A stretch of DNA of 64,000 nucleotides from Balanoglossus misakiensis (taxonomy: Eukaryota > Hemichordata): assembly GCA_040954595.2 (NCBI GenBank), contig CM082591.2:10912001-10976000 (forward strand). The letters are read 5' to 3'. The notes beneath the pieces are model-generated. The model had not been told where the DNA came from, ran no database searches, and saw only the letters and a program-made list of their open reading frames with translations. Shown here piece by piece: positions 41,501 through 55,806 of the stretch. A program made the translations under genes and the position numbers. Each line of letters opens with the position of its first letter. Position 1 is the stretch's first letter.

Positions 41501-44146
41501 CATCACAACAGAATTTTGTAAACAAACGAGGCTGTGTTTGGAAGAAACCATGGAAACTTTAGAACTATCCGTCGATCTACAGAGTCTAGTGGAAAACTTT
41601 CTTATGCGCATAGACCTATCATGTGTTCTGCGCATCACAACAGAATTTTGTAAACAAACGAGGCTGTGTTTGGAAGCAACCATGGAAACTTTAGAACTAT
41701 CAGTCGATCTATAGAGTCCAGTGGAAAACTTTCTTATCGTCATAGGGCTATCATGTGTTCTGCGCATCACAACAGAATTTTGTAAACAAACGAGGCTGTG
41801 TTTGGAAGCAACAATGGAAACTTTAGAACTATCCGTCGATCCACAGAGTCTAGTGGAAAACTTTCTTATGCGCATAGGCCTATCATGTTTTCTGCGCATC
41901 ACAACAGAATTTTGTAAACAAACGAGGCTGTTTTTGGAAGCAACCATGGAAACTTTAGAACTATCCGTCGATCGACAGAGTCTAGTGGAAAACTTTCTTA
42001 TCCTCATAGACCTATCATGTGTTCTGCGCATCACAACAGAATTTTGTAAACAAACGAGGCTGTGTTTGGAAGCAACCATGGAAACTTTACAACTATCCGT
42101 CGATCGACAGAGTCTAGAGGCAAACTTTCTTATCCTCATAGGCCTATCATGTGTTCTGCGCATCACAACAGAATTTTGTAAACAAACGAGGCTGTGTTTG
42201 GAAGCAACCATGGAAACTTTACAACTATCCGTCGATCTATAGAGTCCAGTGGAAAACTTTCTTATCGTCATAGGGCTATCATGTGTTCTGCGCATCACAA
42301 CAGAATTTTGTAAACAAACGAGGCTGTGTTTGGAAGCAACAATGGAAACTTTAGAACTATCCGTCGATCTACAGAGTCTAGTGGAAAACTTTCTTATGCG
42401 CATAGACCTATCATGTGTTCTGCGCATCACAACAGAATTTTGTAAACAAACGAGGCTGTGTTTCGAAGCAACCATGGAAACTTTAGAACTATCCGTCGAT
42501 CTATAGAGTCCAGTGGAAAACTTTCTTATCGTCATAGGGCTATCATGTGTTCTGCGCATCACAACAGAATTTTGTAAACAAACGAGGCTGTGTTTGGAAG
42601 CAACCATGGAAACTTTAGAACTATCCGTCGATCTATAGAGTCCAGTGGAAAACTTTCTTATCGTCATAGGGCTATCATGTGTTCTGCGCATCACAACAGA
42701 ATTTTGTAAACAAACGAGGCTGTGTTTGGAAGCAACAATGGAAACTTTAGAACTATCCGTCGATCTACAGAGTCTAGTGGAAAACTTTCTTATGCGCATA
42801 GACCTATCATGTGTTCTGCGCATCACAACATAATTTTGTAAACAAACGAGGCTGTGTTTGGAAGCAACCATGGAAACTTTAGAACTATCCGTCGATCTAC
42901 AGAGTCTAGAGGCAAACTTTCTTATCCTTATAGGCCTATCATGTGTTCTGCGCATCACAACAGAATTTTGTAAACAAACGAGGCTGTGTTTGGAAGAAAC
43001 CATGGAAACTTTAGAACTATCCGTCGATCTACAGAGTCTAGTGGAAAACTTTCTTATGCGCATAGACCTATCATGTGTTCTGCGCATCACAACAGAATTT
43101 TGTAAACAAACGAGGCTGTGTTTCGAAGCAACCATGGAAACTTTAGAACTATCCGTCGATCTATAGAGTCCAGTGGAAAACTTTCTTATCGTCATAGGGC
43201 TATCATGTGTTCTGCGCATCACAACAGAATTTTGTAAACAAACGAGGCTGTGTTTGGAAGCAACAATGGAAACTTTAGAACTATCCGTCGATCTACAGAG
43301 TCTAGTGGAAAACTTTCTTATGCGCATAGACCTATCATGTGTTCTGCGCATCACAACATAATTTTGTAAACAAACGAGGCTGTGTTTGGAAGCAACCATG
43401 GAAACTTTAGAACTCTCCGTCGATCTACAGAGTCTAGTGGAAAACTTTCTTATGCGCATAGACCTATCATGTGTTCTGCGCATCACAACAGAATTTTGTA
43501 AACAAACGAGGCTGTGTTTGGAAGCAACCATGGAAACTTTATAACTATCCGTCGATCTACAGAGTCTAGTGGAAAACTTTCTTATCCTCATAGGCCTATC
43601 ATGTGTTCTGCGCATCACAACAGAATTTTGTAAACAAACGAGGCTGTGTTCGGAAGCAACCATGGAAACTTTAGAACTATCCGTCGATCTACAGAGTCTA
43701 GTGGAAAACTTTCTTATGCGCATAGGCCTATCATGTGTTCTGCGCATCACAACATATTTCCTTAAATAAACGAGGCTGTGTTTGGAAGCAACCATGGAAA
43801 TTTTAGAACTATCCGTCGATCTACCGAGTCTATCAGAAAACTTTCTCATGCGCATAGGTCTATCGTGTGTTCTGCGCATCACAACAGATTTCCTCAAATA
43901 AACGAGGCTGTGTTTGGAAGCAACCATGGAAATTTTAGAACTATCCGTCGATCTACAGAGTCTAGTGGAAAACTTTCTTATCCTCATAGACCTATCATGT
44001 GTTCTGCGCATCACAACAGAATTTTGTAAACAAACGAGGCTGTGTTTGGAAGCAACCATGGAAACTTTAGAACTATCCGTCGATCTACAGAGTCTAGTGG
44101 AAAACTTTCTTATGCGCATAGACCTATCATGTGTTCTGCGCATCAC
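38504..44146 (-). other. Longest open frame through the satellite (1880 codons), judged non-coding
   Basis: This minus-strand frame reads a 44-residue repeat beginning MRIRKFSTRLCRST about 42 times. It stays open because the monomer is a multiple of three and this frame has no stop codon. Comparable minus-strand frames lie at 753-5012, 5025-8285, 15757-19443 and 24198-28010, and plus-strand frames reach 454 codons. There is no signal peptide, distinctive N-terminus or non-repeat domain at either end. Recurrent 130-, 131- and 133-bp monomers break it elsewhere, and many variants are replacements (Ser/Pro, Val/Ile, Thr/Ala). I see the frame; that it is not a gene is inference. Confidence 0.6.
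38551..38645. repeat. 95-bp truncated monomer with a 37-bp deletion
   Basis: From the ATG at 38551 the next monomer starts 95 bp later. The reading jumps from GAACTATCC straight to TCATAGGCC, losing 37 bp. TATCC stands at both edges of the missing segment in a normal GAGGCAAAC-type monomer, so the deletion has a 5-bp microhomology. The loss also resets the frame relation between the two sides. Confidence 0.9.
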
Positions 44147-44185
44147 AACAGAATTTTGTAAACAAACGAGGCTGTGTTTGGAAGC

Positions 44186-44213
44186 AACCTTTTAGAACTA
44201 TCCGTCATCCGTC
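44186..44213. other. Irregular monomer junction with 24 extra bases
   Basis: After GAAGCAACC the expected ATGGAAA is replaced by TTTTAGAACTATCCGTC plus a second ATCCGTC, and a normal ATGGACATTTT start follows at 44214. The extra 24 bp is a scrambled partial copy of the monomer start, as expected from a slipped or aberrant crossover. The same junction is repeated at 50155. Confidence 0.85.
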
Positions 44214-47200
44214 ATGGACATTTTAGAACTATCCGTTGATCTACCGAGTCTATCAGAAAACTTTCTCATGCGCATAGGTCTATCGTGTGTTCTGCGCATC
44301 ACAACAGATTTCCTCAAATAAACGAGGCTGTGTTTGGAAGCAACCATGGACATTTTTGAACTATCCGTCGATCTACTGAGTCTAGTGGAAAACTTTCTTA
44401 TGCGCATAGGCCTATCTATGTGTTCTGCGCATCACAACAGAATTCGGTAAATAAACGAGGGTGTGTTTGGAAGCAACCATGGAAACTTTAGAACTATCCG
44501 TCGATCTACAGAGTCTAGTGGAAAACTTTCTTATGCGCATAGACCTATCATGTGTTCTGCGCATCACAACAGAATTTTGTAAACAAACGAGGCTGTGTTT
44601 GGAAGCAACCATGGAAACTTTATAACTATCCGTCGATCTACAGAGTCTAGTGGACAACTTTCTTATCCTCATAGGCCTATCATGTGTTCTGCGCATCACA
44701 ACAGAATTTTGTAAACAAACGAGGCTGTGTTCGGAAGCAACCATGGAAACTTTAGAACTATCCGTCGATCTACAGAGTCTAGTGGAAAACTTTCTTATGC
44801 GCATAGGCCTATCATGTGTTCTGCGCATCACAACATATTTCCTTAAATAAACGAGGCTGTGTTTGGAAGCAACCATGGAAATTTTAGAACTATCCGTCGA
44901 TCTACAGAGTCTAGTGGAAAACTTTCTTATGCGCATAGGCCTATCATGTTTTCTGCGCATCACAACAGAATTTTGTAAACAAACGAGGCTGTGTTTGGAA
45001 GCAACCATGGAAACTTTAGAACTATCCGTCGATCGACAGAGTCTAGTTTAAAACTTTCTTATGCGCATAGACCTATCATGTGTTCTGCGCATCACAACAG
45101 AATTTTGTAAACAAACGAGGCTGTGTTTGGAAGCAACCATGGAAACTTTACAACTATCCGTCGATCTAGAGAGTCTAGAGGAAAACTTTCTTATGTGCAT
45201 AGGTCTATCATGTGTTCTGCGCATCACTACATAATTTTGAAAACAATCGAGGCTGTGTTTGGAAGAAACCATGGAAACTTTAGAACTATCCGTCGATCTA
45301 CAGAGTCTAGTGGAAAACTTTCTTAGGCGCATAGGCCTATCATGTTTTCTGCGCATCACAACAGAATTTTGAAAACAAACGAGGCTGTGTTTGGAAGCAA
45401 CCATGGAAACTTTAGAACTATCCGTCGATCGACAGAGTCTAGTGGAAAACTTTCTTATGTGCATAGGTCTATCATGTGTTCTGCGCATCACTACATAATT
45501 TTGAAAACAATCGAGGCTGTGTTTGGAAGCAACCATGGAAACTTTAGAACTATCCGTCGATCTACAGAGTCTAGTGGAAAACTTTCTTAGGCGCATAGGC
45601 CTATCATGTTTTCTGCGCATCACAACAGAATTTTGAAAACAAACGAGGCTGTGTTTGGAAGCAACCATGGAAACTTTAGAACTATCCGTCGATCGACAGA
45701 GTCTAGTGGAAAACTTTCTTATGTGCATAGGTCTATCATGTGTTCTGCGCATCACTACATAATTTTGAAAACAATCGAGGCTGTGTTTGGAAGCAACCAT
45801 GGAAACTTTAGAACTATCCGTCGATCTACAGAGTCTAGTGGAAAACTTTCGTATGCGCATAGGCCTATCATGTTTTCTGCGCATCACAACAGAATTTTGT
45901 AAACAAACGAGGCTGTGTTTGGAAGCAACCATGGAAACTTAAGAACTATCCGTCGATCGACAGAGTCTAGTTTAAAACTTTCTTATGCGCATAGACCTAT
46001 CATGTGTTCTGCGCATCACAACAGAATTTTGTAAACAAACGAGGCTGTGTTTGGAAGCAACCATGGAAACTTTACAACTATCCGTCGATCGACAGAGTCT
46101 AGTGGAAAACTTTCTTATGTGCATAGGTCTATCATGTGTTCTGCGCATCACTACATAATTTTGAAAACAATCGAGGCTGTGTTTGGAAGCAACCATGGAA
46201 ACTTTAGAACTATCCGTCGATCTACAGAGTCTAGTGGAAAACTTTCTTATGCGCATAGGCCTATCATGTTTTCTGCGCATCACAACAGAATTTTGTAAAC
46301 AAACGAGGCTGTGTTTGGAAGCAACCATGGAAACTTTAGAACTATCCGTCGATCTACAGAGTCTAGTGGAAAACTTTCTTATGCGCATAGACCTATCATG
46401 TGTTCTGCGCATCACAACAGAATTTTGTAAACAAACGAGGCTGTGTTTGGAAGCAACCATGGAAACTTTATAACTATCCGTCGATCTACAGAGTCTAGTG
46501 GAAAACTTTCTTATCCTCATAGGCCTATCATGTGTTCTGCGCATCACAACAGAATTTTGTAAACAAACGAGGCTGTGTTCGGAAGCAACCATGGAAACTT
46601 TAGAACTATCCGTCGATCTACAGAGTCTAGTGGAAAACTTTCTTATGCGCATAGGCCTATCATGTGTTCTGCGCATCACAACATATTTCCTTAAATAAAC
46701 GAGGCTGTGTTTGGAAGCAACCATGGAAATTTTAGAACTATCCGTCGATCTACAGAGTCTAGTGGAAAACTTTCTTATGCGCATAGGCCTATCATGTTTT
46801 CTGCGCATCACAACAGAATTTTGTAAACAAACGAGGCTGTGTTTGGAAGCAACCATGGAAACTTTAGAACTATCCGTCGATCGACAGAGTCTAGTGGAAA
46901 ACTTTCTTATGCGCATAGACCTATCATGTGTTCTGCGCATCACAACAGAATTTTGTAAACAAACGAGGCTGTGTTTGGAAGCAACCATGGAAACTTTACA
47001 ACTATCCGTCGATCTACAGAGTCTAGAGGAAAACTTTCTTATGTGCATAGGTCTATCATGTGTTCTGCGCATCACTACATAATTTTGAAAACAATCGAGG
47101 CTGTGTTTGGAAGAAACCATGGAAACTTTAGAACTATCCGTCGATCTACAGAGTCTAGTGGAAAACTTTCTTAGGCGCATAGGCCTATCATGTTTTCTGC

Positions 47201-50150
47201 GCATCACAACAGAATTTTGAAAACAAACGAGGCTGTGTTTGGAAGCAACCATGGAAACTTTAGAACTATCCGTCGATCGACAGAGTCTAGTGGAAAACTT
47301 TCTTATGTGCATAGGTCTATCATGTGTTCTGCGCATCACTACATAATTTTGAAAACAATCGAGGCTGTGTTTGGAAGCAACCATGGAAACTTTAGAACTA
47401 TCCGTCGATCTACAGAGTCTAGTGGAAAACTTTCTTATGCGCATAGGCCTATCATGTTTTCTGCGCATCACAACAGAATTTTGTAAACAAACGAGGCTGT
47501 GTTTGGAAGCAACCATGGAAACTTTAGAACTATCCGTCGATCGACAGAGTCTAGTTTAAAACTTTCTTATGCGCATAGACCTATCATGTGTTCTGCGCAT
47601 CACAACAGAATTTTGTAAACAAACGAGGCTGTGTTTGGAAGCAACCATGGAAACTTTACAACTATCCGTCGATCGACAGAGTCTAGTGGAAAACTTTCTT
47701 ATGTGCATAGGTCTATCATGTGTTCTGCGCATCACTACATAATTTTGAAAACAATCGAGGCTGTGTTTGGAAGCAACCATGGAAACTTTAGAACTATCCG
47801 TCGATCTACAGAGTCTAGTGGAAAACTTTCTTATGCGCATAGGCCTATCATGCTTTCTGCGCATCACAACAGAATTTTGTAAACAAACGAGGCTGTGTTT
47901 GGAAGCAACCATGGAAACTTTAGAACTATCCGTCGATCGACAGAGTCTAGTTTAAAACTTTCTTATGCGCATAGACCTATCATGTGTTCTGCGCATCACA
48001 ACAGAATTTTGTAAACAAACGAGGCTGTGTTTGGAAGCAACCATGGAAACTTTAGAACTATCCGTCGATCTACAGAGTCTAGAGGAAAACTTTCTTATGT
48101 GCATAGGTCTATCATGTGTTCTGCGCATCACTACATAATTTTGAAAACAATCGAGGCTGTGTTTGGAAGAAACCATGGAAACTTTAGAACTATCCGTCGA
48201 TCTACAGAGTCTAGTGGAAAACTTTCTTATGCGCATAGGCCTATCATGTTTTCTGCGCATCACAACAGAATTTTGTAAACAAACGAGGCTGCTTTTGGAA
48301 GCAACCATGGAAACTTTAGAACTATCCGTCGATCGACAGAGTCTAGTTTAAAACTTTCTTATGCGCATAGACCTATCATGTGTTCTGCGAATCACAACAG
48401 AATTTTGTAAACAAACGAGGCCGTGTTTCGAAGCAACCATGGAAACTTTAGAACTATCCGTCGATCTACAGAGTCTAGAGGAAAACTTTCTTATCCTCAT
48501 AGGCCTATCATGTGTTCTGCGCATCACAACAGAATTTTGTAAACAAACGAGGCTGTGTTTGGAAGCAACCATGGAAACTTTAGAACTATCCGTCGATCTA
48601 CAGAGTCTAGTGGAAAACTTTCTTATGCGCATAGACCTATCATGTGTTCTGCGAATCACAACAGAATTTTGTAAACAAACGAGGCTGTGTTTCGAAGCAA
48701 CTATGGAAACTTTATAACTATCCGTCGATCTATAGAGTCCAGTGGAAAACTTTCTTATCCTCATAGGGCGATCATGTGTTCTGCGCATCACAACAGAATT
48801 TTGTAAACAAACGAGGCTGTGTTCGGAAGCAACCATGGAAACTTTAGAACTATCCGTCGATCTACAGAGTCTAGTGGAAAACTTTCTTATGCGCATAGGC
48901 CTATCATGTGTTCTGCGCATCACAACATATTTCCTTAAATAAACGAGGCTGTGTTTGGAAGCAACCATGGAAATTTTAGAACTATCCGTCGATCTACAGA
49001 GTCTAGTGGAAAACTTTCTTATGCGCATAGGCCTATCATGTTTTCTGCGCATCACAACAGAATTTTGTAAACAAACGAGGCTGTGTTTGGAAGCAACCAT
49101 GGAAACTTTAGAACTATCCGTCGATCGACAGAGTCTAGTTTAAAACTTTCTTATGCGCATAGACCTATCATGTGTTCTGCGCATCACAACAGAATTTTGT
49201 AAACAAACGAGGCTGTGTTTGGAAGCAACCATGGAAACTTTACAACTATCCGTCGATCTACAGAGTCTAGTGGAAAACTTTCTTATGCGCATAGGCCTAT
49301 CATGTTTTCTGCGCATCACAACAGAATTTTGTAAACAAACGAGGCTGTGTTTGGAAGCAACCATGGAAACTTTAGAACTATCCGTCGATCGACAGAGTCT
49401 AGTTTAAAACTTTCTTATGCGCATAGACCTATCATGTGTTCTGCGCATCACAACAGAATTTTGTAAACAAACGAGGCTGTGTTTGGAAGCAACCATGGAA
49501 ACTTTACAACTATCCGTCGATCGACAGAGTCTAGTGGAAAACTTTCTTATGTGCATAGGTCTATCATGTGTTCTGCGCATCACTACATAATTTTGAAAAC
49601 AATCGAGGCTGTGTTTGGAAGCAACCATGGAAACTTTAGAACTATCCGTCGATCTACAGAGTCTAGTGGAAAACTTTCTTATGCGCATAGGCCTACCATG
49701 TTTTCTGCGCATCACAACAGAATTTTGTAAACAAACGAGGCTGTGTTTGGAAGCAACCATGGAAACTTTAGAACTATCCGTCGATCGACAGAGTCTAGTT
49801 TAAAACTTTCTTATGCGCATAGACCTATCATGTGTTCTGCGCATCACAACAGAATTTTGTAAACAAACGAGGCTGTGTTTGGAAGCAACCATGGAAACTT
49901 TCCAACTATCCGTCGATCTACAGAGTCTAGAGGAAAACTTTCTTATGTGCATAGGTCTATCATGTGTTCTGCGCATCACTACATAATTTTGAAAACAATC
50001 GAGGCTGTGTTTGGAAGAAACCATGGAAACTTTAGAACTATCCGTCGATCTACAGAGTCTAGTGGAAAACTTTCTTATGCGCATAGACCTATCATGTGTT
50101 CTGCGCATCACAACAGAATTTTGTAAACAAACGAGGCTGTGTTTGGAAGC

Positions 50151-50178
50151 AACCTTTTAGAACTATCCGTCATCCGTC
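50151..50178. other. Second copy of the irregular 24-bp junction
   Basis: Same structure as at 44186-44213. Because the scrambled sequence is unlikely to arise twice, it shows that the surrounding block was copied as a unit. The downstream 133-bp monomer here reads TCTATGCG instead of TCTATGTG, one substitution after duplication. Confidence 0.85.
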
Positions 50179-51087
50179 ATGGACATTTTAGAACTATCCG
50201 TTGATCTACCGAGTCTATCAGAAAACTTTCTCATGCGCATAGGTCTATCGTGTGTTCTGCGCATCACAACAGATTTCCTCAAATAAACGAGGCTGTGTTT
50301 GGAAGCAACCATGGACATTTTTGAACTATCCGTCGATCTACTGAGTCTAGTGGAAAACTTTCTTATGCGCATAGGCCTATCTATGCGTTCTGCGCATCAC
50401 AACAGAATTCGGTAAATAAACGAGGGTGTGTTTGGAAGCAACCATGGAAACTTTAGAACTATCCGTCGATCTACAGAGTCTAGTGGAAAACTTTCTTATG
50501 CGCATAGACCTATCATGTGTTCTGCGCATCACAACAGAATTTTGTAAACAAACGAGGCTGTGTTTGGAAGCAACCATGGAAACTTTATAACTATCCGTCG
50601 ATCTACAGAGTCTAGTGGAAAACTTTCTTATCCTCATAGGCCTATCATGTGTTCTGCGCATCACAACAGAATTTTGTAAACAAACGAGGCTGTGTTCGGA
50701 AGCAACCATGGAAACTTTAGAACTATCCGTCGATCTACAGAGTCTAGTGGAAAACTTTCTTATGCGCATAGGCCTATCATGTGTTCTGCGCATCACAACA
50801 TATTTCCTTAAATAAACGAGGCTGTGTTTGGAAGCAACCATGGAAATTTTAGAACTATCCGTCGATCTACAGAGTCTAGTGGAAAACTTTCTTATGCGCA
50901 TAGGCCTATCATGTTTTCTGCGCATCACAACAGAATTTTGTAAACAAACGAGGCTGTGTTTGGAAGCAACCATGGAAACTTTAGAACTATCCGTCGATCG
51001 ACAGAGTCTAGTTTAAAACTTTCTTATGCGCATAGACCTATCATGTGTTCTGCGCATCACAACAGAATTTTGTAAACAAACGAGGCT

Positions 51088-52143
51088 GTGTTTGGAAGCA
51101 ACCATGGAAACTTTACAACTATCCGTCGATCTACAGAGTCTAGAGGAAAACTTTCTTATGTGCATAGGTCTATCTTGTGTTCTGCGCATCACTACATAAT
51201 TTTGAAAACAATCGAGGCTGTGTTTGGAAGAAACCATGGAAACTTTAGAACTATCCGTCGATCTACAGAGTCTAGTGGAAAACTTTCTTAGGCGCATAGG
51301 CCTATCATGTTTTCTGCGCATCACAACAGAATTTTGAAAACAAACGAGGCTGTGTTTGGAAGCAACCATGGAAACTTTAGAACTATCCGTCGATCGACAG
51401 AGTCTAGTGGAAAACTTTCTTATGTGCATAGGTCTATCATGTGTTCTGCGCATCACTACATAATTTTGAAAACAATCGAGGCTATGTTTGGAAGCAACCA
51501 TGGAAACTTTAGAACTATCCGTCGATCTACAGAGTCTAGTGGAAAACTTTCTTATGCGCATAGGCCTATCATGTTTTCTGCGCATCACAACAGAATTTTG
51601 TAAACAAACGAGGCTGTGTTTGGAAGCAACCATGGAAACTTTACAACTATCCGTCGATCTACAGAGTCTAGAGGAAAACTTTCTTATGTGCATAGGTCTA
51701 TCTTGTGTTCTGCGCATCACTACATAATTTTGAAAACAATCGAGGCTGTGTTTGGAAGAAACCATGGAAACTTTAGAACTATCCGTCGATCTACAGAGTC
51801 TAGTGGAAAACTTTCTTAGGCGCATAGGCCTATCATGTTTTCTGCGCATCACAACAGAATTTTGAAAACAAACGAGGCTGTGTTTGGAAGCAACCATGGA
51901 AACTTTAGAACTATCCGTCGATCGACAGAGTCTAGTGGAAAACTTTCTTATGTGCATAGGTCTATCATGTGTTCTGCGCATCACTACATAATTTTGAAAA
52001 CAATCGAGGCTATGTTTGGAAGCAACCATGGAAACTTTAGAACTATCCGTCGATCTACAGAGTCTAGTGGAAAACTTTCTTATGCGCATAGGCCTATCAT
52101 GTTTTCTGCGCATCACAACAGAATTTTGTAAACAAACGAGGCT
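51088..52143. repeat. Apparently identical 528-bp tandem duplication
   Basis: 51088-51615 and 51616-52143 (four monomers each) read the same, including the rare CTATCTTGTG at about 51172 and 51700, CTTAGGCGC, and GAGGCTATG at about 51480 and 52008. Confidence 0.85.
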
Positions 52144-53719
52144 GTGTTTGGAAGCAACCATGGAAACTTTAGAACTATCCGTCGATCGACAGAGTCTAGT
52201 TTAAAACTTTCTTATGCGCATAGACCTATCATGTGTTCTGCGCATCACAACAGAATTTTGTAAACAAACGAGGCTGTGTTTGGAAGCAACCATGGAAACT
52301 TTACAACTATCCGTCGATCGACAGAGTCTAGTGGAAAACTTTCTTATGTGCATAGGTCTATCATGTGTTCTGCGCATCACTACATAATTTTGAAAACAAT
52401 CGAGGCTGTGTTTGGAAGCAACCATGGAAACTTTAGAACTATCCGTCGATCTACAGAGTCTAGTGGAAAACTTTCTTATGCGCATAGGCCTACCATGTTT
52501 TCTGCGCATCACAACAGAATTTTGTAAACAAACGAGGCTGTGTTTGGAAGCAACCATGGAAACTTTAGAACTATCCGTCGATCGACAGAGTCTAGTTTAA
52601 AACTTTCTTATGCGCATAGACCTATCATGTGTTCTGCGCATCACAACAGAATTTTGTAAACAAACGAGGCTGTGTTTGGAAGCAACCATGGAAACTTTCC
52701 AACTATCCGTCGATCTACAGAGTCTAGAGGAAAACTTTCTTATGTGCATAGGTCTATCATGTGTTCTGCGCATCACTACATAATTTTGAAAACAATCGAG
52801 GCTGTGTTTGGAAGAAACCATGGAAACTTTAGAACTATCCGTCGATCTACAGAGTCTAGTGGAAAACTTTCTTATGCGCATAGGCCTATCATGTTTTCTG
52901 CGCATCACAACAGAATTTTGTAAACAAACGAGGCTGTTTTTGGAAGCAACCATGGAAACTTTAGAACTATCCGTCGATCGACAGAGTCTAGTTTAAAACT
53001 TTCTTATGCGCATAGACCTATCATGTGTTCTGCGCATCACAACAGAATTTTGTAAACAAACGAGGCCGTGTTTCGAAGCAACCATGGAAACTTTAGAACT
53101 ATCCGTCGATCTACAGAGTCTAGTGGAAAACTTTCTTATGCGCATAGACCTATCATGTGTTCTGCGCATCACAACAGAATTTTGTAAACAAACGAGGCTG
53201 TGTTTGGAAGCAACCATGGAAACTTTACAACTATCCGTCGATCTACAGAGTCTAGAGGAAAACTTTCTTATGTGCATAGGTCTATCATGTGTTCTGCGCT
53301 TCACTACATAATTTTGAAAACAATCGAGGCTGTGTTTGGAAGAAACCATGGAAACTTTAGAACTATCCGTCGATCTACAGAGTCTAGTGGAAAACTTTCT
53401 CATGCGCATAGGCCTATCATGTTTTCTGCGCATCACAACAGAATTTTGTAAACAAACGAGGCTGTTTTTGGAAGCAACCATGGAAACTTTAGAACTATCC
53501 GTCGATCGACAGAGTCTAGTTTAAAACTTTCTTATGCGCATAGACCTATCATGTGTTCTGCGCATCACAACAGAATTTTGTAAACAAACGAGGCCGTGTT
53601 TCGAAGCAACCATGGAAACTTTAGAACTATCCGTCGATCTACAGAGTCTAGTGGAAAACTTTCTTATGCGCATAGGCCTATCATGTTTTCTGCGCATCAC
53701 AACAGAATTTTGTAAACAA

Positions 53720-55806
53720 ACGAGGCTGTGTTTGGAAGCAACCATGGAAACTTTAGAACTATCCGTCGATCGACAGAGTCTAGTTTAAAACTTTCTTATG
53801 CGCATAGACCTATCATGTGTTCTGCGCATCACAACAGAATTTTGTAAACAAACGAGGCTGTGTTTGGAAGAAACCATGGAAACTTTAGAACTATCCGTCG
53901 ATCTACAGAGTCTAGTGGAAAACTTTCTTATGCGCATAGGCCTATCATGTTTTCTGCGCATCACAACAGAATTTTGTAAACAAACGAGGCTGTTTTTGGA
54001 AGCAACCATGGAAACTTTAGAACTATCCGTCGATCGACAGAGTCTAGTTTAAAACTTTCTTATGCGCATAGACCTATCATGTGTTCTGCGCATCACAACA
54101 GAATTTTGTAAACAAACGAGGCCGTGTTTCGAAGCAACCATGGAAACTTTAGAACTATCCGTCGATCTACAGAGTCTAGTGGAAAACTTTCTTATGCGCA
54201 TAGGCCTATCATGTTTTCTGCGCATCACAACAGAATTTTGTAAACAAACGAGGCTGTGTTTGGAAGCAACCATGGAAACTTTAGAACTATCCGTCGATCG
54301 ACAGAGTCTAGTTTAAAACTTTCTTATGCGCATAGACCTATCATGTGTTCTGCGCATCACAACAGAATTTTGTAAACAAACGAGGCTGTGTTTGGAAGCA
54401 ACCATGGAATCTTTACAACTATCCGTCGATCTACAGAGTCTAGAGGAAAACTTTCTTATGTGCATAGGTCTATCATGTGTTCTGCGCTTCACTACATAAT
54501 TTTGAAAACAATCGAGGCTGTGTTTGGAAGAAACCATGGAAACTTTAGAACTATCCGTCGATCTACAGAGTCTAGTGGAAAACTTTCTCATGCGCATAGG
54601 CCTATCATGTTTTCTGCGCATCACAACAGAATTTTGTAAACAAACGAGGCTGTTTTTGGAAGCAACCATGGAAACTTTAGAACTATCCGTCGATCGACAG
54701 AGTCTAGTTTAAAACTTTCTTATGCGCATAGACCTATCATGTGTTCTGCGCATCACAACATAATTTTGTAAACAAACGAGGCTGTGTTTGGAAGCAACCA
54801 TGGAAACTTTAGAACTATCCGTCGATCGACAGAGTCTAGTTTAAAACTTTCTTATGCGCATAGACCTATCATGTGTTCTGCGCATCACAACAGAATTTTG
54901 TAAACAAACGAGGCTGTGTTTGGAAGAAACCATGGAAACTTTAGAACTATCCGTCGATCTACAGAGTCTAGTGGAAAACTTTCTTATGCGCATAGGCCTA
55001 TCATGTTTTCTGCGCATCACAACAGAATTTTGTAAACAAACGAGGCTGTTTTTGGAAGCAACCATGGAAACTTTAGAACTATCCGTCGATCGACAGAGTC
55101 TAGTTTAAAACTTTCTTATGCGCATAGACCTATCATGTGTTCTGCGCATCACAACAGAATTTTGTAAACAAACGAGGCCGTGTTTCGAAGCAACCATGGA
55201 AACTTTAGAACTATCCGTCGATCTACAGAGTCTAGTGGAAAACTTTCTTATGCGCATAGGCCTATCATGTTTTCTGCGCATCACAACAGAATTTTGTAAA
55301 CAAACGAGGCTGTGTTTGGAAGCAACCATGGAAACTTTAGAACTATCCGTCGATCGACAGAGTCTAGTTTAAAACTTTCTTATGCGCATAGACCTATCAT
55401 GTGTTCTGCGCATCACAACAGAATTTTGTAAACAAACGAGGCTGTGTTTGGAAGCAACCATGGAATCTTTACAACTATCCGTCGATCTACAGAGTCTAGA
55501 GGAAAACTTTCTTATGTGCATAGGTCTATCATGTGTTCTGCGCTTCACTACATAATTTTGAAAACAATCGAGGCTGTGTTTGGAAGAAACCATGGAAACT
55601 TTAGAACTATCCGTCGATCTACAGAGTCTAGTGGAAAACTTTCTCATGCGCATAGGCCTATCATGTTTTCTGCGCATCACAACAGAATTTTGTAAACAAA
55701 CGAGGCTGTTTTTGGAAGCAACCATGGAAACTTTAGAACTATCCGTCGATCGACAGAGTCTAGTTTAAAACTTTCTTATGCGCATAGACCTATCATGTGT
55801 TCTGCG
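53720..55806. repeat. 8-monomer higher-order repeat, 1056 bp, two copies
   Basis: Sequence from about 53720 recurs 1056 bp later, with matching landmarks 53785/54841, 54049/55105, 54313/55369 and 54388/55444. The rare GGAATCTTTAC and GCGCTTCACTAC are shared. Within each unit a dimeric (264-bp) alternation of TTTAAA and non-TTTAAA monomers is clear. The match ends near 55806, where GCGAATC replaces GCGCATC. Confidence 0.8.

Larger units (their letters stand above)
45048..55780. repeat. TTTAAA monomer subfamily domain
   Basis: Monomers with GTCTAGTTTAAAAC in place of GTCTAGTGGAAAAC recur about 20 times, at positions such as 45048, 45972, 47556, 47952, 48348, 49140, 49404, 49800, 51013, 52201, 52597, 52993, 53521, 53785, 54049, 54313, 54841, 55105, 55369 and 55765. 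Spacing is a multiple of 132 bp, most often 264 or 396 bp. I noticed none outside this zone. The change creates a stop in the main frames of both strands and adds a TTTAAA palindrome. Confidence 0.85.
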
